DNA of 64,000 nt from NCBI GenBank assembly GCA_963666475.2, contig CAXXJM010000001.1, forward strand, positions 248,001 through 312,000, given 5' to 3'. Both the position numbers and the translations under genes were made by a program. Below the pieces are notes generated by a model, which ran no database searches, was not told the origin of the DNA, and was given only the letters and a program-made list of their open reading frames with translations. Below, piece after piece: positions 19,243-26,833 of the stretch; position 1 is the stretch's first letter; every line of letters starts with the position of its first letter. The DNA comes from JBFHIZ01 sp963666475 (GTDB lineage: Bacteria; Bacillota; Clostridia; Lachnospirales; Lachnospiraceae).

Positions 19243-19275
19243 AAAGAGAGTTAAGCTTACGCTTGACTCTTTTTC
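19243..19275 (+). terminator. Terminator of RNase P RNA
   Basis: Stem AAAGAG(A)GTTAAGC / GCTTGACTCTTT with one bulged A and one G-U pair, loop TTAC, followed by T5. Begins 11 bases after the rnpB 3' end. Confidence 0.85.
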
Positions 19276-19295
19276 AATAAAAGGAGATTAGGTTT

Positions 19296-20045
19296 ATGAA
19301 AAGGAGACTTCTTCTTTTTCAAATGCTCATATTATTATTTTTGCTATCAGCGTGCAATAATTATGGGCAGGTAATCCATCAAAATAAAGTTATTATGGAT
19401 AATCAAATAGAGCAAGATATAGACCAAATTGAGGAAATTCCGATTGTAATGGAAGAACCAGATTGGTCGATTCTACAAGCAGAATCCGTTATGATCAAAG
19501 GAGATAATATATTCGGGAGCGGTACAATTTTATCGATTACAGGAACGGAAGTATATATTATTACAAATGATCATTTATCAACATATGTGTTAAATCCTAT
19601 TGTATGGTTTGATGAGAACACTGGTTTAGAAGCGGAAGTGATCTCAGCTGCAGAACAACTTGATCTTGGTCTAATTAAGGTGCCGACTGAGGAGATTCCG
19701 AGTGATGTCTTACGTAATTTAAAATCGCTTACATTTCCAGACGAAAACATGGATTTTGAAGTTGGAATGCAGCTATTCGTGGTAGGAAGTGCCACTGCTT
19801 TGAATTCGACACAGTTTTCAAGTAAGGTAGTGCTAGGAGAAGAATATCATCTGGAATTTCATGCAAATATGATTACGGGAAAAGGTAAGGCACTGGCGGG
19901 AATGTCAGGATCCGGAGTGTTTAATAAAAAGGGAGAGTATCTGGGGATGATAAGTGGTGCAAAAGATGATTTGTTTGTTTTCTTGCCATACCAGATCATT
20001 CAATCAGAGAAAATATTAGGAGGAATTATAAATGACGAGGATTGA
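19296..20045 (+). CDS. Trypsin-like serine protease lipoprotein
   Basis: 249 residues. The signal peptide ends in LSAC, so Cys20 is a probable lipid anchor and the protein faces outward. The rest is a compact chymotrypsin-fold domain with a complete triad by motif: His93 in IITNDH, Asp123 in QLDLGLIKV and Ser204 in AGMSGSGVFN (the HtrA GNSGG site in variant form). No PDZ domain follows. It probably cleaves or binds extracytoplasmic protein. Its last 14 bases overlap the CobW-type GTPase gene. Protease activity is likely but the variant serine motif leaves some doubt. Confidence 0.78.
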   Translation: MKRRLLLFQMLILLFLLSACNNYGQVIHQNKVIMDNQIEQDIDQIEEIPIVMEEPDWSILQAESVMIKGDNIFGSGTILSITGTEVYIITNDHLSTYVLNPIVWFDENTGLEAEVISAAEQLDLGLIKVPTEEIPSDVLRNLKSLTFPDENMDFEVGMQLFVVGSATALNSTQFSSKVVLGEEYHLEFHANMITGKGKALAGMSGSGVFNKKGEYLGMISGAKDDLFVFLPYQIIQSEKILGGIINDED

Positions 20046-20988
20046 TGTTGTAGAAGGATTTTTTGGAGCAGGGAAAACTACATTTATTAAGAAAATATTG
20101 GAAGAAGGTGTCAATCTTCAAAGTGTCGTATTTTTAAAATGTTCACAAACAGAGGGAGAACTTGATGCTGCCCATATGAAAAGCAATGGAATTCATTCTT
20201 TTGAAATGAAAACGGATGTTAAAGATGAATTTTATGAGGAGGCTGTGAAGGATTCTCTGATAAACATCATAGATTTGTTTGAACCCGAAAGGATTCTTAT
20301 TGAAACAGCAGGAAATACGAGTCTATCCAGATTGCTAAATTCGATTCAAATGATTGTAGTTAAAGGGAAGGTGAATTTGGGATTTGTTGCTTCCATTGTG
20401 GATGCGGTACATGCCATTGACTTGATTGAGAAATATCCTCATATGATGCGCGAACAAATTGAGAATGCGCATACTATTGTGTTGAACCAAACAGAAAAGA
20501 TTTCAAAAGAAGAATTATATGCATGTGAAATTGCATTACGAAAATTTACTAACCATGCCACATTTCTTGTAAAACCATGGGAAATGGAACATCCAGTTGA
20601 TTTTAGAAATTCGGTAGAGATTACCAGTCAGCTACAATCTGTTGTGCGAAATGTTGCAATAAAGGAAGATATGAATCTTGTGTACGATTATAAACGAAGT
20701 GTCGCACAAAAGGTGGAAGAAGAGGCAAAAGAGATTGATAGTCTCATGTTTCATACAGATACAATATATACGATATCGAAAGCTGAGAATGTCTTGCACA
20801 ACTTATTGGAAAATTATCCCCATATAATAAGGATCAAGGCGGATTTAAAAGCTGAAAATCAGCATGCGATTCATTTGGAATATACCAATGGGATGAAAGA
20901 CATTAAGGAAATTGAATATAAAGGAATCGGAAATATCCAGCTTACGGGCAAGCGAATTCCTGGCAATCTGTTGTCATTCATAGAGTAG
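20032..20988 (+). CDS. CobW/G3E-family GTPase (putative metallochaperone)
   Basis: 318 residues. The P-loop GFFGAGKTT is at residues 9-17, with a downstream ILIETAGN switch/Walker B region and a VLNQTEK segment matching the NKxD base-recognition site in degenerate form. The C-terminal ~80 residues resemble the CobW_C domain. G3E GTPases load metals or cofactors onto target proteins. The metal-binding CxCC motif of zinc chaperones is not seen. The gene overlaps the protease lipoprotein by 14 bases, with GGAGG inside that gene, so the two are coupled. Its target is unknown. Confidence 0.82.
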   Translation: MTRIDVVEGFFGAGKTTFIKKILEEGVNLQSVVFLKCSQTEGELDAAHMKSNGIHSFEMKTDVKDEFYEEAVKDSLINIIDLFEPERILIETAGNTSLSRLLNSIQMIVVKGKVNLGFVASIVDAVHAIDLIEKYPHMMREQIENAHTIVLNQTEKISKEELYACEIALRKFTNHATFLVKPWEMEHPVDFRNSVEITSQLQSVVRNVAIKEDMNLVYDYKRSVAQKVEEEAKEIDSLMFHTDTIYTISKAENVLHNLLENYPHIIRIKADLKAENQHAIHLEYTNGMKDIKEIEYKGIGNIQLTGKRIPGNLLSFIE

Positions 20989-21037
20989 TTAAAACGAAAT
21001 GTAGAAATATTTTTTTAAGAAAGGTATGGTTATTCAT

Positions 21038-21847
21038 ATGTTATCTGGATATAATTTTTATCAGATGATTGGATTTTTTTACTTTTATTGTATTGTTGGT
21101 TGGTGTGTTGAAACCACGTATGTTTCTATGCGTAGACGAAAATTTATTAATCGTGGATTTTTACGCGGTCCTTTTGTACCAATTTATTCATTTGGGGCTT
21201 TTTTGATTATATTTATTACAGAGCCTGTTTCGTTTTCTCTACCGCTCGTATTTTTGGTGGGAATGATTGGCGCATCGCTTATTGAGTTGATTACAGGGAT
21301 CTTAATGGAATCCATTTTTAAAGTACGATATTGGGATTATTCAAATAATAGATTCAATTTTATGGGACATATTTGTTTGTTCACTTCATTAGCATGGGGT
21401 GTTCTTTCCGTTGTGTTAATGGGATTTTTACATCAGTTTGCACAGAAAATAATGAATGCATTTTCATTAGATACCATTCGAATTGGTGTTGAGATTATTA
21501 GTGTACTGTTTTTAGTCGACTTTGTGTTGTCTGTAAAGGCAGCGCTAGATCTTGCTGTTATTTTACAGAAAATGGAGCATGGAAAAGAAGAAGCGAAGCA
21601 TGAACTCATGCGTCTAAAAAAACGTATGGATGTATACGCGGCAATTACATCGGATATGAAAGAGGACTTAATAGAAGAATTTGAGGAACGTATTTCGAGC
21701 AGGGCAAAGCGTTTTCGTTTAAAAACACATGGGTTCCAAGACTATTATAAGCGTGCAATGATTAAAGGAAATCCAACCATGTTATCCAAGCACTTTAAAG
21801 GCGCCATTGAAGAGATTAGGGAGTACTTAAACACAAGAGAACGATAG
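21038..21847 (+). CDS. Membrane protein of the putative ABC-transporter permease family (CmpB-like)
   Basis: About 269 residues. Five or so transmembrane helices occupy the first 165 residues; the recognisable part is FYFYCIVGWCVETTYVSMRRRKFINRG with FLRGPFVPIYSFGA, characteristic of the PF06541 family. The last 100 residues are charged and partly coiled coil. Function is unknown despite the family name. An AAGAAAGG site lies one base before an ATG at 21026 and 13 before the ATG at 21038; the latter is preferred but not certain. It may be cotranscribed with the preceding GTPase and following AraC gene. Confidence 0.78.
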   Translation: MLSGYNFYQMIGFFYFYCIVGWCVETTYVSMRRRKFINRGFLRGPFVPIYSFGAFLIIFITEPVSFSLPLVFLVGMIGASLIELITGILMESIFKVRYWDYSNNRFNFMGHICLFTSLAWGVLSVVLMGFLHQFAQKIMNAFSLDTIRIGVEIISVLFLVDFVLSVKAALDLAVILQKMEHGKEEAKHELMRLKKRMDVYAAITSDMKEDLIEEFEERISSRAKRFRLKTHGFQDYYKRAMIKGNPTMLSKHFKGAIEEIREYLNTRER

Positions 21848-21865
21848 ATTTTTGGAGAGCAATCT

Positions 21866-22708
21866 ATGACAGAAAAAGAAAAGTTAGGGTACTTAACGGA
21901 AGAATATAAGGTGTTTTACTTAGCGGATACGACGTTGAATGAGACACTGTATCACTACCACGAATTTGACAAGATTATTTTCTTTTTGTCCGGGGATGTG
22001 GAATATACAATAGAAGGGAAAACCTATCTCTGCAGCAAAAAGGATTTTATTTTTGTGCCAAGTGGGACTCTGCATAAGGTCAAAAATAGCAAAAATCAAT
22101 TATATCGTCGCATTGTAATTTACTTGGATCCGGATTTTTTAAGAGGAGAAACACATGCTGACTTACGGAAATGTTTTCATGAAACCAGAAATACGGGTAG
22201 TTCTGTTCTCCATTTTACTGAAGAAATTACATCACAGCTACAATCACTTTTAGTTCAGTTTCGTGAGGAAAGCAATAAAAAACAGTTCGGAGCAAATTTA
22301 TTGCTTCGAACTGTAATCTATCAATTTATGATACAAATCAATCGAGCAGTCTTGCATGAAGAAGTAATTTATCTTCCTAAATTACATGAGAATAACAAAA
22401 TTAGCATGATTTTTGATTACATTCATCAAAACTTAAAAGGGGATCTTTCAGCAGAAAAAATCGCGGACTCATTATTTTTAAGCAAATCCTATTTGATGCA
22501 TCTTTTTAAAGAAGAGACAGGAGAGACCCTAGCATCTTATATTACGGCAAAAAGATTAAGTTACGCGCGCGAGCTGATCTTGAAAGGAGTACCAGTTACC
22601 CAGGCATGTTATGAATGTGGTTATAAAGAATATTCAACATTTTTAAGAGCATATCGAAAAAAATATACGGAAACACCCAAAGCATTGTGGAAAAAAAGTG
22701 AAGATTAA
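21866..22708 (+). CDS. AraC-family regulator with cupin sensor domain
   Basis: 280 residues. The N-terminal cupin-like barrel carries YHYHEFDKIIFFLSGDVEYTIEG and VPSGTLHKV, a typical sugar- or ligand-sensing AraC arm. The DNA-binding domain occupies the last ~100 residues (LSAEKIADSLFLSKSYLMHLFKEETGE, then VTQACYECGYKEYSTFLRAYRK). The gene is 18 bases downstream of the membrane-protein gene and its last four bases overlap the convergent pyrI gene, leaving no room for a terminator. Target genes are unknown. Confidence 0.88.
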   Translation: MTEKEKLGYLTEEYKVFYLADTTLNETLYHYHEFDKIIFFLSGDVEYTIEGKTYLCSKKDFIFVPSGTLHKVKNSKNQLYRRIVIYLDPDFLRGETHADLRKCFHETRNTGSSVLHFTEEITSQLQSLLVQFREESNKKQFGANLLLRTVIYQFMIQINRAVLHEEVIYLPKLHENNKISMIFDYIHQNLKGDLSAEKIADSLFLSKSYLMHLFKEETGETLASYITAKRLSYARELILKGVPVTQACYECGYKEYSTFLRAYRKKYTETPKALWKKSED

Positions 22709-23136
22709 TTTGTTTCACTATATTTTTCTTCGCAGTATTGACATCGATACACTTCTTTTTTTGCATCCGTCAGATGGAAGATGTGAGGTAAGCCTTGCTC
22801 GATGGAAGTAATACATCGAGGATTCTTGCATTTGATGATGCCTTTGATTTCTTGTGGTAGTTCTAAATTTACTTTTCCTGAAATTATCCCATCTTTTATT
22901 ACGTTAACGGTGATGGTGTGATCAATAAAACCAATCACATCCATATTAAGAATACTTGGATCGCATTCTACTTTTAAAATGTCTTTTTTCCCCATCTTTG
23001 TGCTTTTTGCATTTTTAATTATCGCAGTTGCACAATCAAGTTTATCGAGTTGTAAATAGTGATAGAGTTCAAGACTTTTTCCTGCTTTAATATGGTCTAA
23101 AACAATTCCTTGATCAATTTGTCCAACGTTTAACAT
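22705..23136 (-). CDS. pyrI: Aspartate carbamoyltransferase regulatory subunit
   Basis: 143 residues. PyrI binds nucleotide effectors and bridges PyrB trimers in the class B enzyme. The C-terminal zinc domain is clear: CKNPRC at about 109-114 and CQYC at about 134-137 supply the four Cys ligands. The N-terminal allosteric domain starts with GQIDQGIVLDHI. It overlaps the pyrB stop by seven bases, giving the fixed stoichiometry expected. A PyrI-dependent enzyme implies feedback control by CTP/ATP in addition to the transcriptional control at the leader. Confidence 0.95.
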   Translation of the reverse strand: MLNVGQIDQGIVLDHIKAGKSLELYHYLQLDKLDCATAIIKNAKSTKMGKKDILKVECDPSILNMDVIGFIDHTITVNVIKDGIISGKVNLELPQEIKGIIKCKNPRCITSIEQGLPHIFHLTDAKKEVYRCQYCEEKYSETN

Positions 23137-24071
23137 ATTCCTTCCTCCTTTGTCTGTTCGGTCAATTCGAGCAGTGTAAGAATTAAAGCCATTCTGACGT
23201 ATACCCCATATTGAACTTGTTCGAAATATACAGCCCTTGGATCATTGTCCACATCAACAGAGATTTCATTGACTCTAGGAAGTGGATGAAGCACATACAT
23301 ATCTTTTTTTGCATGGTTCATTTTCTCGGCATTTAGAACATAAAAATCTTTTAATCGAATATATTCTTCTTCGTTAAAAAAACGTTCTTTTTGAACCCTT
23401 GTCATGTATAAAAGATCGAGCTTGCCCAAAACATCATCCATCTTAATTACTTCTTCATATGGAATATTATTTTTTTCAAGGACATCTTCACGTATGTAAT
23501 CGGGAATTTTTAATTCCTCTGGAGAAATGAAAATGAATTTCACATTCGGATATCGTATCAGTGCATGAATTAATGAATGTACAGTACGTCCAAATTTTAA
23601 ATCGCCACAAAGTCCTATTGTAAAGTTCCCTAGGGAACCTTTTAAAGAACGTATGGTAAGAAGGTCAGTAAGTGTTTGTGTAGGATGCTGATGGCCGCCA
23701 TCACCAGCGTTTATTACTGGGATTCTTGAGTGGTTTGAAGCTACAAATGCAGATCCTTCTTTCGGATGTCTCATAGCGCAAATATCAGAAAAACAAGAGA
23801 TAACACGAATCGTATCGGCAACGCTTTCTCCTTTTGTTGCGGATGAACTAGTTGCATCTGCAAATCCAAGTACACTTCCACCTAGGCTAAGCATGGCAGA
23901 TTCAAAACTAAGGCGTGTTCTGGTGCTTGGTTCATAAAATAATGAGGCTAGTTTTTTCCCATCGCAATGGTGTGCATATTTTTTTGGATTCTTTTCGATG
24001 TCATTTGCCAAATCGAAAATCTGGTCTAATTCGTTGACCGAAAAGTCCAGTGGGCTAATTAAATGTTTCAT
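23130..24071 (-). CDS. pyrB: Aspartate carbamoyltransferase catalytic subunit
   Basis: 313 residues, catalysing carbamoyl phosphate plus aspartate to carbamoyl-aspartate, the committed step of pyrimidine synthesis. The carbamoyl-phosphate site is FYEPSTRTRLSFESAM near residue 48, with HPLPRVNEI near 262 for aspartate binding and the conserved loop SATKGESVADT. The start at 24071 (MKHLISPLDF) matches the family, with AGGAAAGG upstream. The frame also stays open for another 20 codons to an ATG at 24131, inside the attenuator stem (see findings). pyrI follows with overlap. Confidence 0.96.
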   Translation of the reverse strand: MKHLISPLDFSVNELDQIFDLANDIEKNPKKYAHHCDGKKLASLFYEPSTRTRLSFESAMLSLGGSVLGFADATSSSATKGESVADTIRVISCFSDICAMRHPKEGSAFVASNHSRIPVINAGDGGHQHPTQTLTDLLTIRSLKGSLGNFTIGLCGDLKFGRTVHSLIHALIRYPNVKFIFISPEELKIPDYIREDVLEKNNIPYEEVIKMDDVLGKLDLLYMTRVQKERFFNEEEYIRLKDFYVLNAEKMNHAKKDMYVLHPLPRVNEISVDVDNDPRAVYFEQVQYGVYVRMALILTLLELTEQTKEEGIC

Positions 24072-24102
24072 AGATTCGTCCTTTCCTAATGCATTTTTTC
24101 TC

Positions 24103-24131
24103 AAAAAAAAATGAAGAGATTGTCTCTTCAT
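24103..24131 (-). terminator. pyrB leader attenuator (intrinsic terminator)
   Basis: On the minus strand the stem ATGAAGAGA / TCTCTTCAT (9 perfect bp, loop CAA) is followed by eight U. It lies between the leader peptide and pyrB, so it stops transcription before the structural genes unless disrupted. The leader stop codon TGA is at positions 2-4 of the 5' arm, so a ribosome reaching the end of the leader would cover that arm and let polymerase continue. Confidence 0.88.
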
Positions 24132-24241
24132 GGAATAGAAATAGTAATAGTATGAGATAAAAATAAGCTGAAAAATAGAGAAGATAAATGTAATACGTTC
24201 GATGCAATTTTTTTATTTTTCGTCATCGTACTGATCGCCAT
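24128..24241 (-). CDS. pyrBI leader peptide (PyrL-like), 37 codons
   Basis: Short ORF with a strong site (AAGGAG, 7 bases before ATG). The first half is Lys-rich. The second half (codons 18-37) is hydrophobic, containing SSLFFSLFLS, and written with U-rich codons: 33 of 60 bases are U and only one is G. The TGA stop lies in the 5' arm of the attenuator stem. This is the layout of the E. coli pyrBI leader. There, low UTP slows polymerase in a U-rich stretch, the ribosome catches up, and its presence prevents terminator formation. The amino-acid sequence itself is probably unimportant. Function here is inferred from layout. Confidence 0.82.
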   Translation of the reverse strand: MAISTMTKNKKIASNVLHLSSLFFSLFLSHTITISIP

Positions 24242-24323
24242 TTCTTCTCTCCTTATGATTTATATTTATAACATGTTAACATATGAAAAACTATTTTTCA
24301 AGAATGATTTTCATTTTCTATTA

Positions 24324-24332
24324 TGATATACT
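24324..24332 (+). promoter_or_regulatory. Extended -10 element of the folC promoter
   Basis: TGATATACT fits an extended -10 (TGnTATAAT) 32 bases before the folC start; no good -35 hexamer is visible at the usual distance. The divergent pyr leader promoter must lie within the same ~120 bases, which also hold the palindrome ATGTTAACAT at 24273-24282. Confidence 0.4.
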
Positions 24333-24363
24333 GTTTTAGATAACGAAAGAAAGTAGGGAACGT

Positions 24364-25701
24364 ATGAATTATCAGGAAACAGTAGAATACTTTGAAGAAA
24401 TAAAAAAATACGGTTCATTATTAGGTCTGACATCGGTGCGTGAATTGATGAGACGATTAGACAATCCTCAAGACAAGATTCCGATGATTCATCTTGCGGG
24501 TACGAATGGGAAAGGTTCTACATCTACTTTCTTATCTTCAATTATCATGGAAGCAGGAGTAAAAGTAGGTCAATATATTTCGCCAGTTGTGTTTGATGAT
24601 TTGGAAAAAATTCAGATCAACCATAAAAATGTTTCAAAACAGGCATTTGCTTCGCAAGCTACAGTGATGAAAGGAATATGTTTGGAAATGGTTGAAGATG
24701 GATTTTCACATCCAACTGTATTTGAAATTGAGACGGCTATTGCATTTGCATATTTTTTAAAGCAAAAATGTGATGTTGTAATTCTTGAAACAGGACTGGG
24801 TGGTGCAGAAGATGCAACCAATGTTGTAACTGTTTCTAAGATATGCGTATTTACTTCGATTAGTATGGATCATATGCAATTTCTTGGAGATACCATTACA
24901 AAAATTGCAACGGAGAAAGCTGGAATTATTACAAGTGAAAGTGCTGTTGTAATTGGAGTCAATCTAGAAGCAAGCATTCAAGTATTGAAAGAATTTGCGA
25001 TATCAAACCACGCATGTATCTATGAAGTGAATAAAAATCAAATGATTGCATCTGTTCAAAAAATGGAGAAGCAGATTTTTTCGTATGGAGAAATGAAGAA
25101 TCTGGAGATCCATATGTCGGGTATTTATCAGATTGAGAATGCATCACTTGTGATTGAGACAATACATGCAATCAATGAGACTGGATTTATCAAGCAGAAA
25201 TATATTTCGGAAGAAATGATCAGGTCGGGGTTGCTTAAGAGTGAATGGATGGGAAGATTCTCTGTAATCGAGCGAAATCCTTTGTTTATCATAGACGGGG
25301 CGCACAATGAAGATGCGGCAAAAATGTTGAAAGATAGTATGAAACTATATTTTTCAGATAAAAAAATAATTTTGATTATGGGAACATTAAAAGATAAAGA
25401 ATATGAAAAGATGATTGATCATCTGGCAGGAATTCCGGAGCAGGTAATAACCGTGACTCCGAAGGTGGCAGACCGTGCGCTTTCATCGTATGAGCTTGCA
25501 TTAGCATTCCGGAAAGTGCAACAAATGGTCACAGCTGCCGATAGTGTGGAAGAGGCTGTTGAGATGGCATATATGTTGGCAGACAAAAACAGTGTAATTG
25601 TGGCATGTGGGTCACTTTACTATCTAGGAGAAATTACGGAAATCGTGAAACATCGAAAAAAGATGAAAAAAGATGTTCATTTTAATCTGACACAGGGATA
25701 G
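24364..25701 (+). CDS. folC: Folylpolyglutamate synthase / dihydrofolate synthase
   Basis: 445-residue Mur-ligase-fold enzyme that adds glutamate to folates with ATP. The P-loop is HLAGTNGKGSTSTFLSS near residue 43, the folate/ATP region is ILETGLGGAEDATNV (LGGxxDATNV) near 140, and the ligase C-terminal domain begins at IIDGAHNEDAA near 308. Its last 20 bases overlap the convergent beta-propeller gene. It has its own promoter, divergent from the pyr leader. Confidence 0.94.
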   Translation: MNYQETVEYFEEIKKYGSLLGLTSVRELMRRLDNPQDKIPMIHLAGTNGKGSTSTFLSSIIMEAGVKVGQYISPVVFDDLEKIQINHKNVSKQAFASQATVMKGICLEMVEDGFSHPTVFEIETAIAFAYFLKQKCDVVILETGLGGAEDATNVVTVSKICVFTSISMDHMQFLGDTITKIATEKAGIITSESAVVIGVNLEASIQVLKEFAISNHACIYEVNKNQMIASVQKMEKQIFSYGEMKNLEIHMSGIYQIENASLVIETIHAINETGFIKQKYISEEMIRSGLLKSEWMGRFSVIERNPLFIIDGAHNEDAAKMLKDSMKLYFSDKKIILIMGTLKDKEYEKMIDHLAGIPEQVITVTPKVADRALSSYELALAFRKVQQMVTAADSVEEAVEMAYMLADKNSVIVACGSLYYLGEITEIVKHRKKMKKDVHFNLTQG

Positions 25702-26713
25702 CCGCAATTGCTTCGTCAAAGGTTTGCACATTGATGGTACCAAACGTTGGAGTTTTGTATACGGGAATAGAATTTCCAAACTCACTAAAGTATACATAAG
25801 CAGAGGTTATGCTTAAATGATCAAAATTTCCCTCAGCAACGATTTCTGGATTACTCCCATCTAAATTCATACGTTTTAGAGCAGGCTCTGTTTGACTGTT
25901 TTTTTGATAATATATAATATTTTCATAGATGTTAAAGGTATCCAGTCTGTCAGAAGTGAGAGTTTCAATACTTTGGTCAATCAGCGAATATCTGCATAAT
26001 TTATAATCATCCGCCATATTCATATAATATATATACCCATTTACATATGTTGGGTTCCAGACCTTTTCGTCCCATATTCTATCAATGCGGTCATCACTTA
26101 AGTTGACTGCGTAAAGAAATAAGTCATTTTCAGAACCGGTAAAATATAGAGAACCATTTCCGTAAGAACTTGGGTTGATTTCATAATCTGCAATGGTTGT
26201 TTCTTCTTTTTTGTCCAGTGAGATTTTGTGCAAAGCGATTCCAGTAGATGTGTCATAGTATTGATAATAGATATAGTTTCCAACAAGTTTCATGATTCCG
26301 ATTGGTGCTTTATGAAGACAAAATGGGTCATTTCCATTGTCTCTTATCCGATAAATTCCGTAATACTGTTGAACAAAACCAAGAGTTTTAGTTCCCGCAG
26401 AATTTTCTTGATAATAATAAACATATTTTCCAGCTGCATTGATGTATTTAACTATAGCGTCGGAAAGCTTTTCCATATTTGATCCATCCGCATTCATTTT
26501 ATAGAGACAACCCTGATCATATGCATTCGCAAAGTATACCGTGTCATCAAGTTGACAAAAATAACCACCGTTATTTATGTTGCCAGTTGTGTTTCCTTCC
26601 AAATCACTGGAATTTTCAGGTATGTTTCCACTGCGATAAATGAAATATAAAATGATTGCAAAAGCAAGGACAGAAAACAAAATAACCAGTGTTGTTTTTA
26701 AATATTTATTCAT
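25682..26713 (-). CDS. Membrane-anchored beta-propeller protein (DUF5050-like)
   Basis: 343 residues. One N-terminal transmembrane anchor (TTLVILFSVLAFAIILYFIY), then an extracellular domain made of repeats of the form YFANAYDQGCLYKMNADGSNMEKLSD, YYQKNSQTEPALKRMNLDGSNPEIV and similar. These YYxN...LYRMNLDGSN repeats are typical of six-bladed DUF5050 propellers. Function is unknown; a surface binding role is likely. The start at 26713 has AGAAGGA immediately upstream. The 3' end overlaps folC by 20 bases in convergent orientation, so each transcript carries antisense to the other. Confidence 0.8.
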   Translation of the reverse strand: MNKYLKTTLVILFSVLAFAIILYFIYRSGNIPENSSDLEGNTTGNINNGGYFCQLDDTVYFANAYDQGCLYKMNADGSNMEKLSDAIVKYINAAGKYVYYYQENSAGTKTLGFVQQYYGIYRIRDNGNDPFCLHKAPIGIMKLVGNYIYYQYYDTSTGIALHKISLDKKEETTIADYEINPSSYGNGSLYFTGSENDLFLYAVNLSDDRIDRIWDEKVWNPTYVNGYIYYMNMADDYKLCRYSLIDQSIETLTSDRLDTFNIYENIIYYQKNSQTEPALKRMNLDGSNPEIVAEGNFDHLSITSAYVYFSEFGNSIPVYKTPTFGTINVQTFDEAIAAIPVSD

Positions 26714-26833
26714 ATTCCTTCTCCATTTCAACGGTGCGGACTGTTTTTTTTGGTAAATTATGATATATTGATTATAGTATGTTTTTGAATATGCTTCAAG
26801 AGCATAAATTCAGTTGGTGAAAGGTAAGTTAGA

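Noticed and set aside
24128..24300. PyrR-type RNA binding loop in the pyr leader
   Set aside because: No conserved PyrR anti-antiterminator sequence or alternative hairpin was found; the only structure is the terminator with the leader ORF.
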